DNA of 64,000 nucleotides from Sphingomonas changnyeongensis. GTDB taxonomy: Bacteria > Pseudomonadota > Alphaproteobacteria > Sphingomonadales > Sphingomonadaceae. The stretch is taken from assembly GCF_009913435.1 (NCBI RefSeq), contig NZ_CP047895.1, forward strand, positions 310,001-374,000, read 5' to 3'. This document shows, in pieces, positions 1 to 7,955 of the stretch (positions within the stretch are counted from its first letter, which is position 1; the number at the start of each line of letters is the position of its first letter). The position numbers and the translations under genes are program-made. The notes beneath the pieces were generated by a model. That model did not search any database. It saw only the letters and a program-made list of their open reading frames with translations, and was not told where the DNA came from.

Positions 1-1
1 C

Positions 2-427
2 CGCACCAGCTCTGAAAATGCCGGGCTGGCCTCGCTGCTCGGGCTTGAAGGGCTGCTGCAGGACGTGCTGCCCGGCCAGCCCGATACCGGCAATCTGGTC
101 GAATCCGAATCCGAAAGCCGCTCTGCCGGCCAGGGCAACACCAGCCGCAGCGAAACGATCAACCTGACCATGTCGGCGGTCGTCACCAGCGTCCTGCCCA
201 ACGGCAATCTGGTCATTCGTGGCCGGCAGGAAATCCGGGTGAATTTCGAACTGCGCGAGCTGATCCTGACCGGGATGATCCGGCCGCAGGACATTGCCCG
301 CGACAACAGCATCCGCCACAGCCAGATCGCCGAGGCGCGGATCAGCTATGGCGGGCGCGGCCAGCTGACCGATCTCCAGCAGACGCGCTGGGCCCAGCAG
401 ATCTACGACGCGCTGTTCCCGTTCTGA
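2..427 (+). CDS. flgH: Flagellar L-ring protein FlgH, C-terminal part (gene starts before the window)
   Basis: The open frame runs in from the left edge and gives the last 141 residues of FlgH, the outer-membrane L-ring protein that forms the bushing around the flagellar rod. The visible part has the typical FlgH C-terminus: a stretch around SRSETINLTMSAVVTSVLPN, then NLVIRGRQEIRVNFELREL, and the family-typical block with IRPQDIARDNSI and a YGGRGQLTD segment near the end. The lipoprotein signal would be outside the window. The gene opens the flagellar region and is read rightward, away from flgD. Confidence 0.93.
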   Translation, partial: RTSSENAGLASLLGLEGLLQDVLPGQPDTGNLVESESESRSAGQGNTSRSETINLTMSAVVTSVLPNGNLVIRGRQEIRVNFELRELILTGMIRPQDIARDNSIRHSQIAEARISYGGRGQLTDLQQTRWAQQIYDALFPF

Positions 428-561
428 CACCGGCCCCTCACCCCGCGGGCGCGGCTGCGGCCACGCCCGCCAATGGCCCGCCCGGCAGCCGCGCACGGCA
501 ACGCCCCTGACAACGCGATCCAAGATTTTGGCCGCACGGCACGGGCCGGCTCCATGCCCCG

Positions 562-568
562 CTATAAT
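562..568 (+). promoter_or_regulatory. CTATAAT element upstream of the 593 gene
   Basis: CTATAAT lies 25 bases before the GTG at 593, where a -10 box would be. The same CTATAA core precedes most motility units in this window. No clear -35 hexamer is visible. The promoter role is inferred. Confidence 0.4.
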
Positions 569-592
569 GCGATTAGGGTTTTGTGAGGTTTT

Positions 593-994
593 GTGTTCCC
601 TCGGGTCAGAGACATCATCGATACGCTGGGCGCCACGCTGCGGGTGAGCGTCGACGCGCATCCCGGTGGCGCGCTGATCGTGCTGGAGGATCCCGCCGGT
701 CCTGAGGACGAGCGCATCATGCTCGACCCCTATGGCACCGAACTTCTCGGCGGCTACATCATGTCGGCCCGCCTCGCTTTGCCTTCCGGCCTTCCCGATG
801 AATATAGCGAGGGTCCATTCTCGTCGCGCTTCCAACTGGTTTGCGAACCGGCGCCGCGCATCATCATCACCCAGCAACATGGCCGCCGCTTCACGATTGC
901 AGCGCCGTTCTGGGACAAGCTTTACGCGGAACTCTGCCTTGTGATCGCCCATTCGCGCAGCCTCAGCCGCTCGCTCGAGATGCGGCTGCACTGA
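593..994 (+). CDS. Hypothetical protein (133 aa) in the flagellar region
   Basis: I do not recognise this family. The protein of 133 residues starts at a GTG preceded by a CTATAAT element about 25 bases upstream. It has no signal peptide or membrane segment and no cysteine-rich or nucleotide-binding motif. The middle holds a hydrophobic strand pattern (RIIITQQ), and the C-terminus ends in an arginine-rich helix (SLSRSLEMRLH). It lies alone between flgH and another small unknown gene, so a motility-related role is only a guess from position. Codon use matches the neighbours, so I judge it a real gene. Confidence 0.6.
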   Translation: MFPRVRDIIDTLGATLRVSVDAHPGGALIVLEDPAGPEDERIMLDPYGTELLGGYIMSARLALPSGLPDEYSEGPFSSRFQLVCEPAPRIIITQQHGRRFTIAAPFWDKLYAELCLVIAHSRSLSRSLEMRLH

Positions 995-1163
995 CCGCCG
1001 ATGCGTCCTCGGACAACTACGCTAAGGGAAAGACCGGAGTGGTCTCAAACCACCCACGGGCAGATATTGGTAAACGAGCGGTGAAAATGCTCGCGGCCCG
1101 ATCCGGCGCCCTCAACGCCAGGCCAGCGCAGCGTGACGCGCCGTCGGCTAGTGGAGCAGCGTA

Positions 1164-1490
1164 ATGGACCTGCGCGAGTTCAACCATTCCGGCATCGCCC
1201 AGGGCGCGTCGCGGAACGGCGCAGCGGAACTGCGGGAAATCGATGTGACCGTGCGGCTGTCGGTCAATGACGCCGGTTCCCTGTGGGCTGCGGCGGCCGC
1301 CAAGGCGCTGTCCGCCGGCATGACGATCGACGAGATTGCCGAGACGATCGGGCCGCGCGAAGACCCATCGGTGGCGGACTGTATTGCGCTGTTGTGCGAA
1401 CCCGCCGGTCTGCCGGGCTGTGCGATTGAAGATTTCACCGTGGCCCATGCGGCCCCGGTCATGCAACTGCCGCGCTCGATCGCGGCCTGA
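1164..1490 (+). CDS. Hypothetical protein (108 aa) in the flagellar region
   Basis: I do not recognise this family. The start is an ATG at 1164. The protein is soluble and mostly helical or mixed, with a stretch REIDVTVRLSVNDAGSLWAAAAAKAL followed by MTIDEIAETIGPREDPSVADC, which reads like a small alpha/beta fold. No catalytic motif is evident. It is 170 bases downstream of the 593 gene and reads the same way. An antisense frame covers the same interval, but this strand has the more natural composition. Confidence 0.5.
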   Translation: MDLREFNHSGIAQGASRNGAAELREIDVTVRLSVNDAGSLWAAAAAKALSAGMTIDEIAETIGPREDPSVADCIALLCEPAGLPGCAIEDFTVAHAAPVMQLPRSIAA

Positions 1491-1742
1491 CATCCAGCAA
1501 TCGGGCGTCCCGGCAACGGGCGTCCCGGTCGAGGCCCTCCCGCTCTCCCTCACACCCCTTGGAGCGGGAGGGCCTCGGAAGTATCTCCCAAATGGGCAGC
1601 ACCGCGGGCGTCATACCCCTGCGGATCTCTGACTGCCGTCCTGCCTTGCGCTCAAAATCCTATATCCCGGCCGCCGCGTCGCGCGGTCCCGCATCCTGCC
1701 AGGTGCGGGGAACGCCGATCTTCGGAACGGCGGACGCCGGAT

Positions 1743-1856
1743 ACGAAAAACGGCAGGCTGTTGGGGATCAGCCTGCCGTTCCGTCTTGCTGCCCGATTGC
1801 CCGTCGGCGCCGGGGCGAGCACTGGTGCGGACGCTGTCACGCCGCTGTACCGCACC
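1743..1856 (-). ncRNA. Candidate small RNA of about 110 nt downstream of flgD
   Basis: In the 425-base gap between 1490 and 1916 the minus strand carries CTATAAT (1868 to 1862), then a segment whose GGTGCGG and CCGCACC arms can pair, then an 11-bp hairpin followed by a T run (1780 to 1746). Promoter-like box plus intrinsic terminator about 110 bases apart with no convincing coding frame suggests a short structured transcript. This is inference only. It could instead be the trailer of the fliK-flgD transcript. Confidence 0.3.
1746..1780 (-). terminator. Intrinsic terminator, leftward
   Basis: AACGGCAGGCT (1749-1759) pairs with AGCCTGCCGTT (1770-1780) around a 10-base loop. Read on the minus strand, the stem runs into five T. 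It can end the fliK-flgD transcript or the candidate small RNA. Confidence 0.65.
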
Positions 1857-1861
1857 CTCTC

Positions 1862-1868
1862 ATTATAG
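1862..1868 (-). promoter_or_regulatory. CTATAAT element, leftward
   Basis: Minus-strand CTATAAT 3' of flgD, about 80 bases before the terminator stem. It has the same core as the elements before fliF and fliG. No protein gene follows it, hence the small RNA suggestion. Confidence 0.3.
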
Positions 1869-1915
1869 GGCGAGCTGCCCGTAAACCCGCGCGAAGGGGC
1901 GTTTTTTGCTGTGGA

Positions 1916-2578
1916 TCAAATCGCCGGGGCGGCGACGCGCACAACCTGATCGAGCGGCAGGGTAATGCCGCGCACGCCAACCGCCAGCTTGCCCTGATCG
2001 GCGATCACGTCCTGCACCCGCCCCGTGCTGCGCACGGTGACCGGCACGGCGGCACCGGTCGCATCCTTGGCTTCGATCTTGAGCGTATAGCTGCCCGCCG
2101 GGGCCTGCGCGCCCGTGGCCAGCTGCCCGTCCCAGCTGAACCGGCCGTCAAGGCCCGGGGTCAGCGGCTGGGTGGCGAGCACTTGGCCCCGTTCGTTGCT
2201 GACGGTCGCGACCATGCTGGCCGCCGCGCGCGGGGCCGACCAGCTCCACTGCGCCGGCTGGTCCGACAGGCCCGACACCGCGTTCTGGAACTCGACCTCG
2301 CGGCCGATCAGGCCCGATGCCTGGGCCATGTCCTGCACCGACAGGCGCGACAGGATGTCGCGCAGCACGCCGGTCTGCTGGATCGACTGCTCGACCTGCG
2401 AATATTGCACCAGCTGCTGGGTGTATTGCGAGGTATCCATCGGATCGAGCGGATCCTGATTCTGCAGCTGGGTGGTCAGCAGATTCAGGAACAGATTGAA
2501 ATCGGCGCCATTGGCACCGAACAGGCCCGAGGGGGTGGCGGTATTGCCAGCGCCGGCGCTGGTCGGGGTGACGGTCAT
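1916..2578 (-). CDS. flgD: Flagellar hook assembly (hook-capping) protein FlgD
   Basis: FlgD caps the growing hook so that hook subunits can be added, and is then discarded. The 220-residue protein has the conserved N-terminal block LLTTQLQNQDPLDP followed by DTSQYTQQLVQYSQVEQ, the export and assembly region of the family. A C-terminal FlgD Ig-like/tudor part follows, with a bulky segment ending SYTLKIEAKDATGAAVPV. The length is usual. It begins 11 bases after the stop of fliK and is the last gene of that leftward pair. No hook gene (flgE) is in the window. Confidence 0.95.
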   Translation of the reverse strand: MTVTPTSAGAGNTATPSGLFGANGADFNLFLNLLTTQLQNQDPLDPMDTSQYTQQLVQYSQVEQSIQQTGVLRDILSRLSVQDMAQASGLIGREVEFQNAVSGLSDQPAQWSWSAPRAAASMVATVSNERGQVLATQPLTPGLDGRFSWDGQLATGAQAPAGSYTLKIEAKDATGAAVPVTVRSTGRVQDVIADQGKLAVGVRGITLPLDQVVRVAAPAI

Positions 2579-2589
2579 CGCAGACTCCT

Positions 2590-4116
2590 TCAGGCGATCA
2601 GGTCGAGCCGGCCGTTGCGGCGGACCGGGCGATAGGAAAGCTCCTGCGCGCCGGGTTCGTCGCCCGGCAGCGCGGCGGTGCCGCGCGCATTCTGCCAGCG
2701 CGCCCAGGCCGACTGGCCCTGGCCGCCATCCTGGCTGCCCCGGTCAAACCGGAAGCTCTGGCCGTCGGCGCGGACGCCGGCATCGGCAAGCGCACGGGTG
2801 ATGTCGCCCAGATCGCGGCGCATCGCCTCGATCACCGACGCGCTGTCGGCGGCGACCACGGCGCGCAGCGCGCCCGTTTCGTCAAAGGCAAGCCGCACCT
2901 GGATGCGGCCCAGCTCGGCCGGGTCCATGCGCACGGTCAGCTCGTCGCTGCCCTGGGCAAGGCGACGCGCGATCTGGACGCCCATGCGGGCGGCAAAATC
3001 GCTGTCGAGCGCCAGGCGCGCGCCCGGTGCTTCGGACCGTGCCGATCCGGGGGCGGCCACGGCCTGCGGCGCGGCGGCAACCGGCGGCGGCGCGGCAGCG
3101 GCGATGGCCGGAGCATCCGGCTGGGCCGCAGGCGGGGTCGCGGGCATCTGAGCGGCCGGGGCGGCATTGCCCGCGCCCGGCTGACGGGTGTCGGCGGTCA
3201 TGGCGATTTCAGTCACCGCACCGGCCGGGGCCGATGCCTCCGCTGCCCCGGCTGCTGGCATGTCCAGTGCCGAAACGGCGGCAGGCGCCGCAGCCTTGGC
3301 GGCTTCGGCGGCATGACCGTCAAGATCGGGCACGCCGCGCCGGACCGGCGGCAGCGCGGGTTCTGGCGGCAGCGCGGCAAGCATCACCGGCTGGCCATCG
3401 GCCGCCGGCAGCGCTTCGCCCTCGTCCGCAGCGGCCAGTTCGCCGGCCGGCTCACCGGGCAGTTCGCCGGCTGCGGGGCCGGCCAGTGCGGCAGCGGCCC
3501 ATGCGGAACCGGGCAGCGCGGGCAGCTGGTCGGGAAACTCGATCGGATCGGACTGGGTATCGTCAAAGATGATCGGCAGCGGCGCGCCCTGCCCGGTGTC
3601 GGGGGTCGCAGCGACCGCTGCGGGCAGGTTGGCGGCAATCGGACGCGGCAGCTTCGTGGCGGCATCCGGCCCGGCCAGAGCCGTGGTCAGCGTCGTCCCA
3701 AGTGCGTCGGGTGCGCCAGCGGTGCCGGGCACCCCGCCCTCGACCGCGTCGGCAGGCAGATAGGCGGTCCGCGACGTGCCGGGCAGCTGGGCGACAAGCC
3801 GGGGCGGCAGCAGCGCGCCGGCACCCCCCTCCGCCAGCCCGTTTGCCGCCAGCCCGTTTACGGTCTGGCCGGCGGCTTTTTCGCCGCCGGGGGCCGTGCC
3901 ATTGGCGATCTGGCCGATCGTCAGCCCCGGAATCTGGCCGGCTGCCTGCTGCCCGCCGATCTGCACCGGGCCAGCCTGACCCGCCCCGCCCGCAATCCCC
4001 GGCGTCCCCGCCAGCAGCTGGCCAAGGGTCGCGGCAAAGCCGTCGGTCGCGGCCGGGGCCGTGCCGGCCGGCGGGGTCACGGGTGCGGTGCCGGAAAGAA
4101 GCGCACTGATGTCCAT
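2590..4116 (-). CDS. fliK: Flagellar hook-length control protein FliK
   Basis: FliK is exported during hook growth, measures hook length and switches the export gate from hook to filament substrates through FlhB. The 508-residue protein has a long Ala/Pro/Gly-rich, low-complexity N-terminal ruler (about residues 1-370) and a compact C-terminal Flg_hook domain with LTVRMDPAELGRIQVRLAFD (about residues 394-413) followed by a helical region. Only the C-terminal domain is conserved across the family, as expected. It lies 65 bases downstream of flhA, with its own CTATAAG element in the gap, and is followed at once by flgD. Confidence 0.93.
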   Translation of the reverse strand: MDISALLSGTAPVTPPAGTAPAATDGFAATLGQLLAGTPGIAGGAGQAGPVQIGGQQAAGQIPGLTIGQIANGTAPGGEKAAGQTVNGLAANGLAEGGAGALLPPRLVAQLPGTSRTAYLPADAVEGGVPGTAGAPDALGTTLTTALAGPDAATKLPRPIAANLPAAVAATPDTGQGAPLPIIFDDTQSDPIEFPDQLPALPGSAWAAAALAGPAAGELPGEPAGELAAADEGEALPAADGQPVMLAALPPEPALPPVRRGVPDLDGHAAEAAKAAAPAAVSALDMPAAGAAEASAPAGAVTEIAMTADTRQPGAGNAAPAAQMPATPPAAQPDAPAIAAAAPPPVAAAPQAVAAPGSARSEAPGARLALDSDFAARMGVQIARRLAQGSDELTVRMDPAELGRIQVRLAFDETGALRAVVAADSASVIEAMRRDLGDITRALADAGVRADGQSFRFDRGSQDGGQGQSAWARWQNARGTAALPGDEPGAQELSYRPVRRNGRLDLIA

Positions 4117-4166
4117 TCGGATCTCTTCCAGTTCAGAGCCGCAGGACCATATGGCCCAACCTGACT

Positions 4167-4173
4167 CTTATAG
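4167..4173 (-). promoter_or_regulatory. CTATAAG element upstream of fliK-flgD
   Basis: Minus-strand CTATAAG lies 51 bases before the fliK start, in the short gap after flhA. It is one of the repeated CTATAA boxes and is a likely -10 for a fliK-flgD transcript separate from flhA. Confidence 0.45.
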
Positions 4174-4181
4174 ACGGTTTG

Positions 4182-6263
4182 TCAGCCAATCGTGCCGAGC
4201 GAGCGGATCCGCGCCCGGGCGTGGATCTCGTTTTGCGACAGCACGACCGTTGCCGGGCGCACGCGTTCGATGATCGAGCGCACGAACGGCCGGATCGACG
4301 GGTTGGTGAGGATGCAGGGGATCTCGCCCATGCCGGCCAGCCGGTCATAGGTATCGCGCACCGCCGCGATGAATCCCTGCAGCGCCGACGGGGCCATGGC
4401 CAGATGCCGGTCCTCGCCCTGGCCGATGATGCTTTCGGCAAACGCATTGTCCCATTCGGCCGACAGGGTGACGATGGGAATGGCCCCCTCGCGCGCCTGC
4501 TGCGCCGAGATCTGGCGGGCCAGGCGGCTGCGCACATGTTCGGTGATCTGCGCCAGATTGCTGGTGAGCGGCACCGAATCGGCGATGCCTTCGAGGATCG
4601 TCGGCAGGTCGCGGATCGAAATGCCCTCGGCCAGCAGGTTCTGCAGGATGCGCTGCACGCCCGAAATGGTGATCTTGGACGGTACCAGATCGGCCACCAG
4701 CTTTTCGGCGTCCTTGTGCACCTCGTTCAGCAGCTTCTGGGTTTCCAGATAGGACAGCATGTCGGCGATGTTGTCCTTGACCAGTTCGGTCAGATGGGTG
4801 GCGATGATCGTCCCGCAATCGACGACGGTCAGGCCGCGGAACCCGGCTTCCTCGCGCAGATCACGGTCGATCCACAGTGCCGGCAGCCCGAACACCGGTT
4901 CGCGCGTATCGTCGCCGGGCAGGCCGACACTGCCGCCGCCGGGATTGATGACCATCAGCTTGTCGAGGCGCAGCTCGCCGCGCGCGGCCTCGGTTTCCTT
5001 GATATAGACGATATATTCGTTGGCCTTGAGCGCCAGATTGTCGATGATCCGCACCGACGGCAGCACAAAGCCATATTCGGTCGCCATCTGGCGGCGCAGC
5101 GCGCGCACCTGATCGTCGAGGCGCGGATCGGTCGTGCTTTCATTGATGATCGGCAACAGGCCAAAGCCCAGCTCGATCCGCACCGCGTCGATCGCGAGCG
5201 TGCGCGAGATCGGCTCGTCCTCCTGCGCCTGCTGCGCCTCGGCCTGCGCCTGTTCAAGGCGCGCGCGCGCGGCCTCAAGCTCGTTGCGCCGGGCGGTCGA
5301 CCAGGCGAGCCAGCCGGCCAGCCCGGCAAAGCCTGCAAAGGGAATGAAGGGCAGGCCCGGCATCAGCGCCAGCGCGCCCATCAGGAAGGCGACCATGCCA
5401 AAGGCGCGCGGCGAGCGGCCAAGCTGCGCGGTGAGCGCGGCACCGGTGCGCCCGGCAACCCCGCCCTTCGACACCAGCAGGCCGGCGGCGGTCGACACGA
5501 TCAGGGCCGGGATCTGGCTGACCAGCCCGTCGCCGACGGTCAGCAGCGTATAGGTGCGAAACGCCTCGGCAAGCGGCACGCCGTGGACGAGCACGCCGAT
5601 CACCAGCCCGACCAGCACGTTGATCGCGGTGATCAGCAGCCCGGCAACGGCATCGCCCTTCACGAACTTGGACGCCCCGTCCATCGCGCCGTAAAAGCCG
5701 CTTTCCGCCTCGATTTCCTGGCGGCGGGCGCGCGCCTGGGCCTCATCGATCATGCCGGCCGACAGATCGGCGTCGATCGCCATCTGCTTGCCGGGCATCG
5801 AGTCGAGGCTGAACCGCGCCGCGACTTCGGCGATGCGGCCCGCGCCCTTGGTGATGACGACGAAGTTGATGACGATGAGGATCATGAAGATCGTCAGGCC
5901 GATCACCACCTCGCCGCCGATCAGAAACTCGCCAAACGCCCCGATGACGCCGCCGGCCGCATCCGGCCCCTCATGGCCATGGCCGAGGATCAGCCGGGTC
6001 GAGGCGATGTTGAGCCCGAGGCGCAGCATCGTCGCAATGAGCAGGATCGTCGGGAAAGCGGACAGGTCGAGCGGCTTCTCGATGAACAGCGCCGTCATCA
6101 GGATCATGATCGAGAAGGTGATCGACAGCGCCAGCCCGAGGTCGAGCAGCCAGGGCGGCATCGGCAGGATGAGCATCGCGATGATCGCGATGACGCCGCC
6201 GGCCAGCGCCATGTCGCGATTGGCGCCGATCTTCTGCAGAAAGTCGAGGAACTGCGGGGGCAT
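4182..6263 (-). CDS. flhA: Flagellar type III export gate protein FlhA
   Basis: FlhA forms the nonameric inner-membrane export gate and, through its cytoplasmic domain, docks chaperone-substrate complexes. The 693-residue length is normal. Roughly eight membrane segments fill the first 325 residues. The FHIPEP family signature is at about residues 155-170 (DSMPGKQMAIDADLSAG). After a charged linker rich in Gln/Glu/Ala (about 325-350) comes the C-terminal soluble domain containing the conserved PALWIDRDL and the VLSQNEI segment near the end. It starts 3 bases after the flbD stop, so it is co-transcribed with fliF-fliN-flbD. Confidence 0.97.
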   Translation of the reverse strand: MPPQFLDFLQKIGANRDMALAGGVIAIIAMLILPMPPWLLDLGLALSITFSIMILMTALFIEKPLDLSAFPTILLIATMLRLGLNIASTRLILGHGHEGPDAAGGVIGAFGEFLIGGEVVIGLTIFMILIVINFVVITKGAGRIAEVAARFSLDSMPGKQMAIDADLSAGMIDEAQARARRQEIEAESGFYGAMDGASKFVKGDAVAGLLITAINVLVGLVIGVLVHGVPLAEAFRTYTLLTVGDGLVSQIPALIVSTAAGLLVSKGGVAGRTGAALTAQLGRSPRAFGMVAFLMGALALMPGLPFIPFAGFAGLAGWLAWSTARRNELEAARARLEQAQAEAQQAQEDEPISRTLAIDAVRIELGFGLLPIINESTTDPRLDDQVRALRRQMATEYGFVLPSVRIIDNLALKANEYIVYIKETEAARGELRLDKLMVINPGGGSVGLPGDDTREPVFGLPALWIDRDLREEAGFRGLTVVDCGTIIATHLTELVKDNIADMLSYLETQKLLNEVHKDAEKLVADLVPSKITISGVQRILQNLLAEGISIRDLPTILEGIADSVPLTSNLAQITEHVRSRLARQISAQQAREGAIPIVTLSAEWDNAFAESIIGQGEDRHLAMAPSALQGFIAAVRDTYDRLAGMGEIPCILTNPSIRPFVRSIIERVRPATVVLSQNEIHARARIRSLGTIG

Positions 6264-6266
6264 CGC

Positions 6267-7583
6267 TTACACCGCCGGCGAGACCGGGTAACCGGCCTCC
6301 ATGAAGGAACGCAGCTTGTTGCGCATCGTGCGCACCGAAATGCCGAGGATCGTCGAGGCCGAAGTGCGGTTGCCGCCGCACCTCTCCAGCGTCTGCAGGA
6401 TCAGTTCGCGCTCGACATCGGCCATCGACCGGCCGACCAGCCCGTCGATGCTGAGCGACCCGTCGCCGCCCTCAACCGCCAGCGCGGCGGGGGCGATGCG
6501 CGTGCCGTCATCAAGGACGATGTCCTCCGGCGCGATCATGTCGCCCCTTGCCAGCAGCACCGCGCGGTGGATGACATTTTCCAGCTCGCGGACATTGCCC
6601 GGCCAGCCATAGCCGCGCAGCAGCGTCAGGCTTTCGGGTGCGAACAGCCGTTCGGGCAGCCCGTTTTCCTGCGCCAGCTGGGTGGCGAACCACACCGCCA
6701 GCCGGTCGATATCGCCCGGCCGCGCGCGCAGCGCCGGCAGGTCGACGACCACCAGCCCCAGCCGCGACTGGAGATCGGCGCGGAAGCTGCCCTCGGCCAC
6801 GCGCTGCTTCAGGTCGAAACTGGTCGTCGCCATGATCCGCGCCGAACCGCCGCTGCGGTCATCAAGCGCGGCGAGCAGCCGCGCCTGGCAGACCGGCGGC
6901 AGCGCATCGACATTGCGCAGCAGCAGCGTGCCGTCCGCCGCCTCGGCCAGCCGGCCGGCGCGCGGCGCGACCGCGCCCGGAAACGCCCCGGCGCGGTGGC
7001 CGAACAGTTCGGATTCGAGCACTTCGGCCGCCACGCCCAGGCATTCGGCGGCCACGAACCGGCCCGGCCGGTCCGACGCGTCATGGACGAGGCGGGCAAG
7101 CATTTCCTTGCCGGTCCCGCTTTCGCCCGCAAACAGCACCGGCACGTTCGATCCGGCAAAAGCGAGCGCATAATCGACGGCGCGCTTCAGCAGCGAATCC
7201 TCACCGATCATGTGGGTGCGCCGCTCGCCGATCGACAGGATCACCGCCGCGATCAGGTCGCGCTGCGGCGGCAGCGGCACATAATCATAGGCCCCGGCGC
7301 GCACCGCGGCGACCGCACGGTCGGCGGGCGCATCGACACCGCAGGCCAGCACCGGCACCGCGATGCGTTCGGAGCGCAGCCGGGCGAGCAGTTCGGCGAC
7401 GTCGAGCGTGACCTCGACCATCACCAGATCGCCGCCCTGATGGCGCAGCTCGTCCAGCGCCTCGTCGAACGACGAGGCCAGATGCACCTCTGCCCCCAGA
7501 TCGCGGGCCATGCTGGCGGCCAGGCGGAATTCGCCTGCCATGCCGCCGATCAACAGGATTTTCGTTCGGCTCCCCCGCTTCAC
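6267..7583 (-). CDS. flbD: FlbD-like flagellar transcription regulator with degenerate AAA+ core
   Basis: This 438-residue protein has the layout of an NtrC-family activator: receiver (about 1-120), AAA+ domain (about 126-345) and Fis-type helix-turn-helix (about 395-428). In alphaproteobacteria FlbD, controlled by FliX, activates late flagellar genes with sigma-54. Here Walker A is intact (GESGTGKE, 153-160), as are the FRADLQSRL and GWPGNVRELENVI blocks. The sigma-54 contact loop reads GAFPGA (199-204) instead of GAFTGA, and the Walker B Asp-Glu is replaced by Arg-Asn (TLLLRNVDAL, 219-228). The receiver has Glu57 in place of the phosphorylated Asp and lacks the acidic pair. FlbD receivers are known to be degenerate; the AAA+ changes are unusual. 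It lies between fliN and flhA. Confidence 0.85.
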   Translation of the reverse strand: MKRGSRTKILLIGGMAGEFRLAASMARDLGAEVHLASSFDEALDELRHQGGDLVMVEVTLDVAELLARLRSERIAVPVLACGVDAPADRAVAAVRAGAYDYVPLPPQRDLIAAVILSIGERRTHMIGEDSLLKRAVDYALAFAGSNVPVLFAGESGTGKEMLARLVHDASDRPGRFVAAECLGVAAEVLESELFGHRAGAFPGAVAPRAGRLAEAADGTLLLRNVDALPPVCQARLLAALDDRSGGSARIMATTSFDLKQRVAEGSFRADLQSRLGLVVVDLPALRARPGDIDRLAVWFATQLAQENGLPERLFAPESLTLLRGYGWPGNVRELENVIHRAVLLARGDMIAPEDIVLDDGTRIAPAALAVEGGDGSLSIDGLVGRSMADVERELILQTLERCGGNRTSASTILGISVRTMRNKLRSFMEAGYPVSPAV

Positions 7584-7586
7584 CCC

Positions 7587-7949
7587 TCAACGCTCCTGCT
7601 TGACGATTTCCGTGAGCGTGATGCCGAGCGATCCGTCGATCAGCACCAGTTCGCCGCGCGCGATCAGCCGTTCGTTCACATAGACGTCGACGGGTTCGCC
7701 GACGCGGCGATCAAGCTCGATCACCGATCCGGCACGGGTCTGCAGGAGCTCGGCGATCTGCAGCCGCGCACCGCCGAGCACCGCCTGCACCTTGACCGGG
7801 ATCTCCTCGACCGGGGCCATTGACGGGATGGTGCGGGTCGACAGCGCCTTGGGCTCGTCGCTGGGCAGCGCCAGATCGGGGAAATCGGTGTCCAGTTCCA
7901 CGAACTCGGACGGCACGACTTGAGAGGGGGTCGCGTCCATTTGATCCAT
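7587..7949 (-). CDS. fliN: Flagellar motor switch protein FliN
   Basis: FliN is the main component of the C-ring lower rim, where it helps set rotation direction and delivers export cargo. The 120-residue protein has an acidic, variable N-terminus (1-45) and a SpoA domain (about 46-118) with the family pattern EIPVKVQAVLGGARLQIAELL, ELDRRVGEPVDVYVNERLIARGE and GITLTEI. A second, shorter FliN-like gene lies near 20.3 kb. It is separated from flbD by 3 bases and from fliF by 6 bases, so the order fliF-fliN-flbD-flhA reads as one operon. fliM is not in the window. Confidence 0.95.
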   Translation of the reverse strand: MDQMDATPSQVVPSEFVELDTDFPDLALPSDEPKALSTRTIPSMAPVEEIPVKVQAVLGGARLQIAELLQTRAGSVIELDRRVGEPVDVYVNERLIARGELVLIDGSLGITLTEIVKQER

Positions 7950-7955
7950 CTCTCC

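Noticed and set aside
1652..1855. A 67-codon minus-strand frame after flgD
   Set aside because: It contains the terminator hairpin and has no ribosome site or natural composition.
4179..7823. A very long plus-strand open frame (1,214 codons) opposite flhA, flbD and fliN
   Set aside because: It is antisense to three clear flagellar genes, has Arg/His/Gln/Asp-rich composition and no motifs. High GC content creates such frames.
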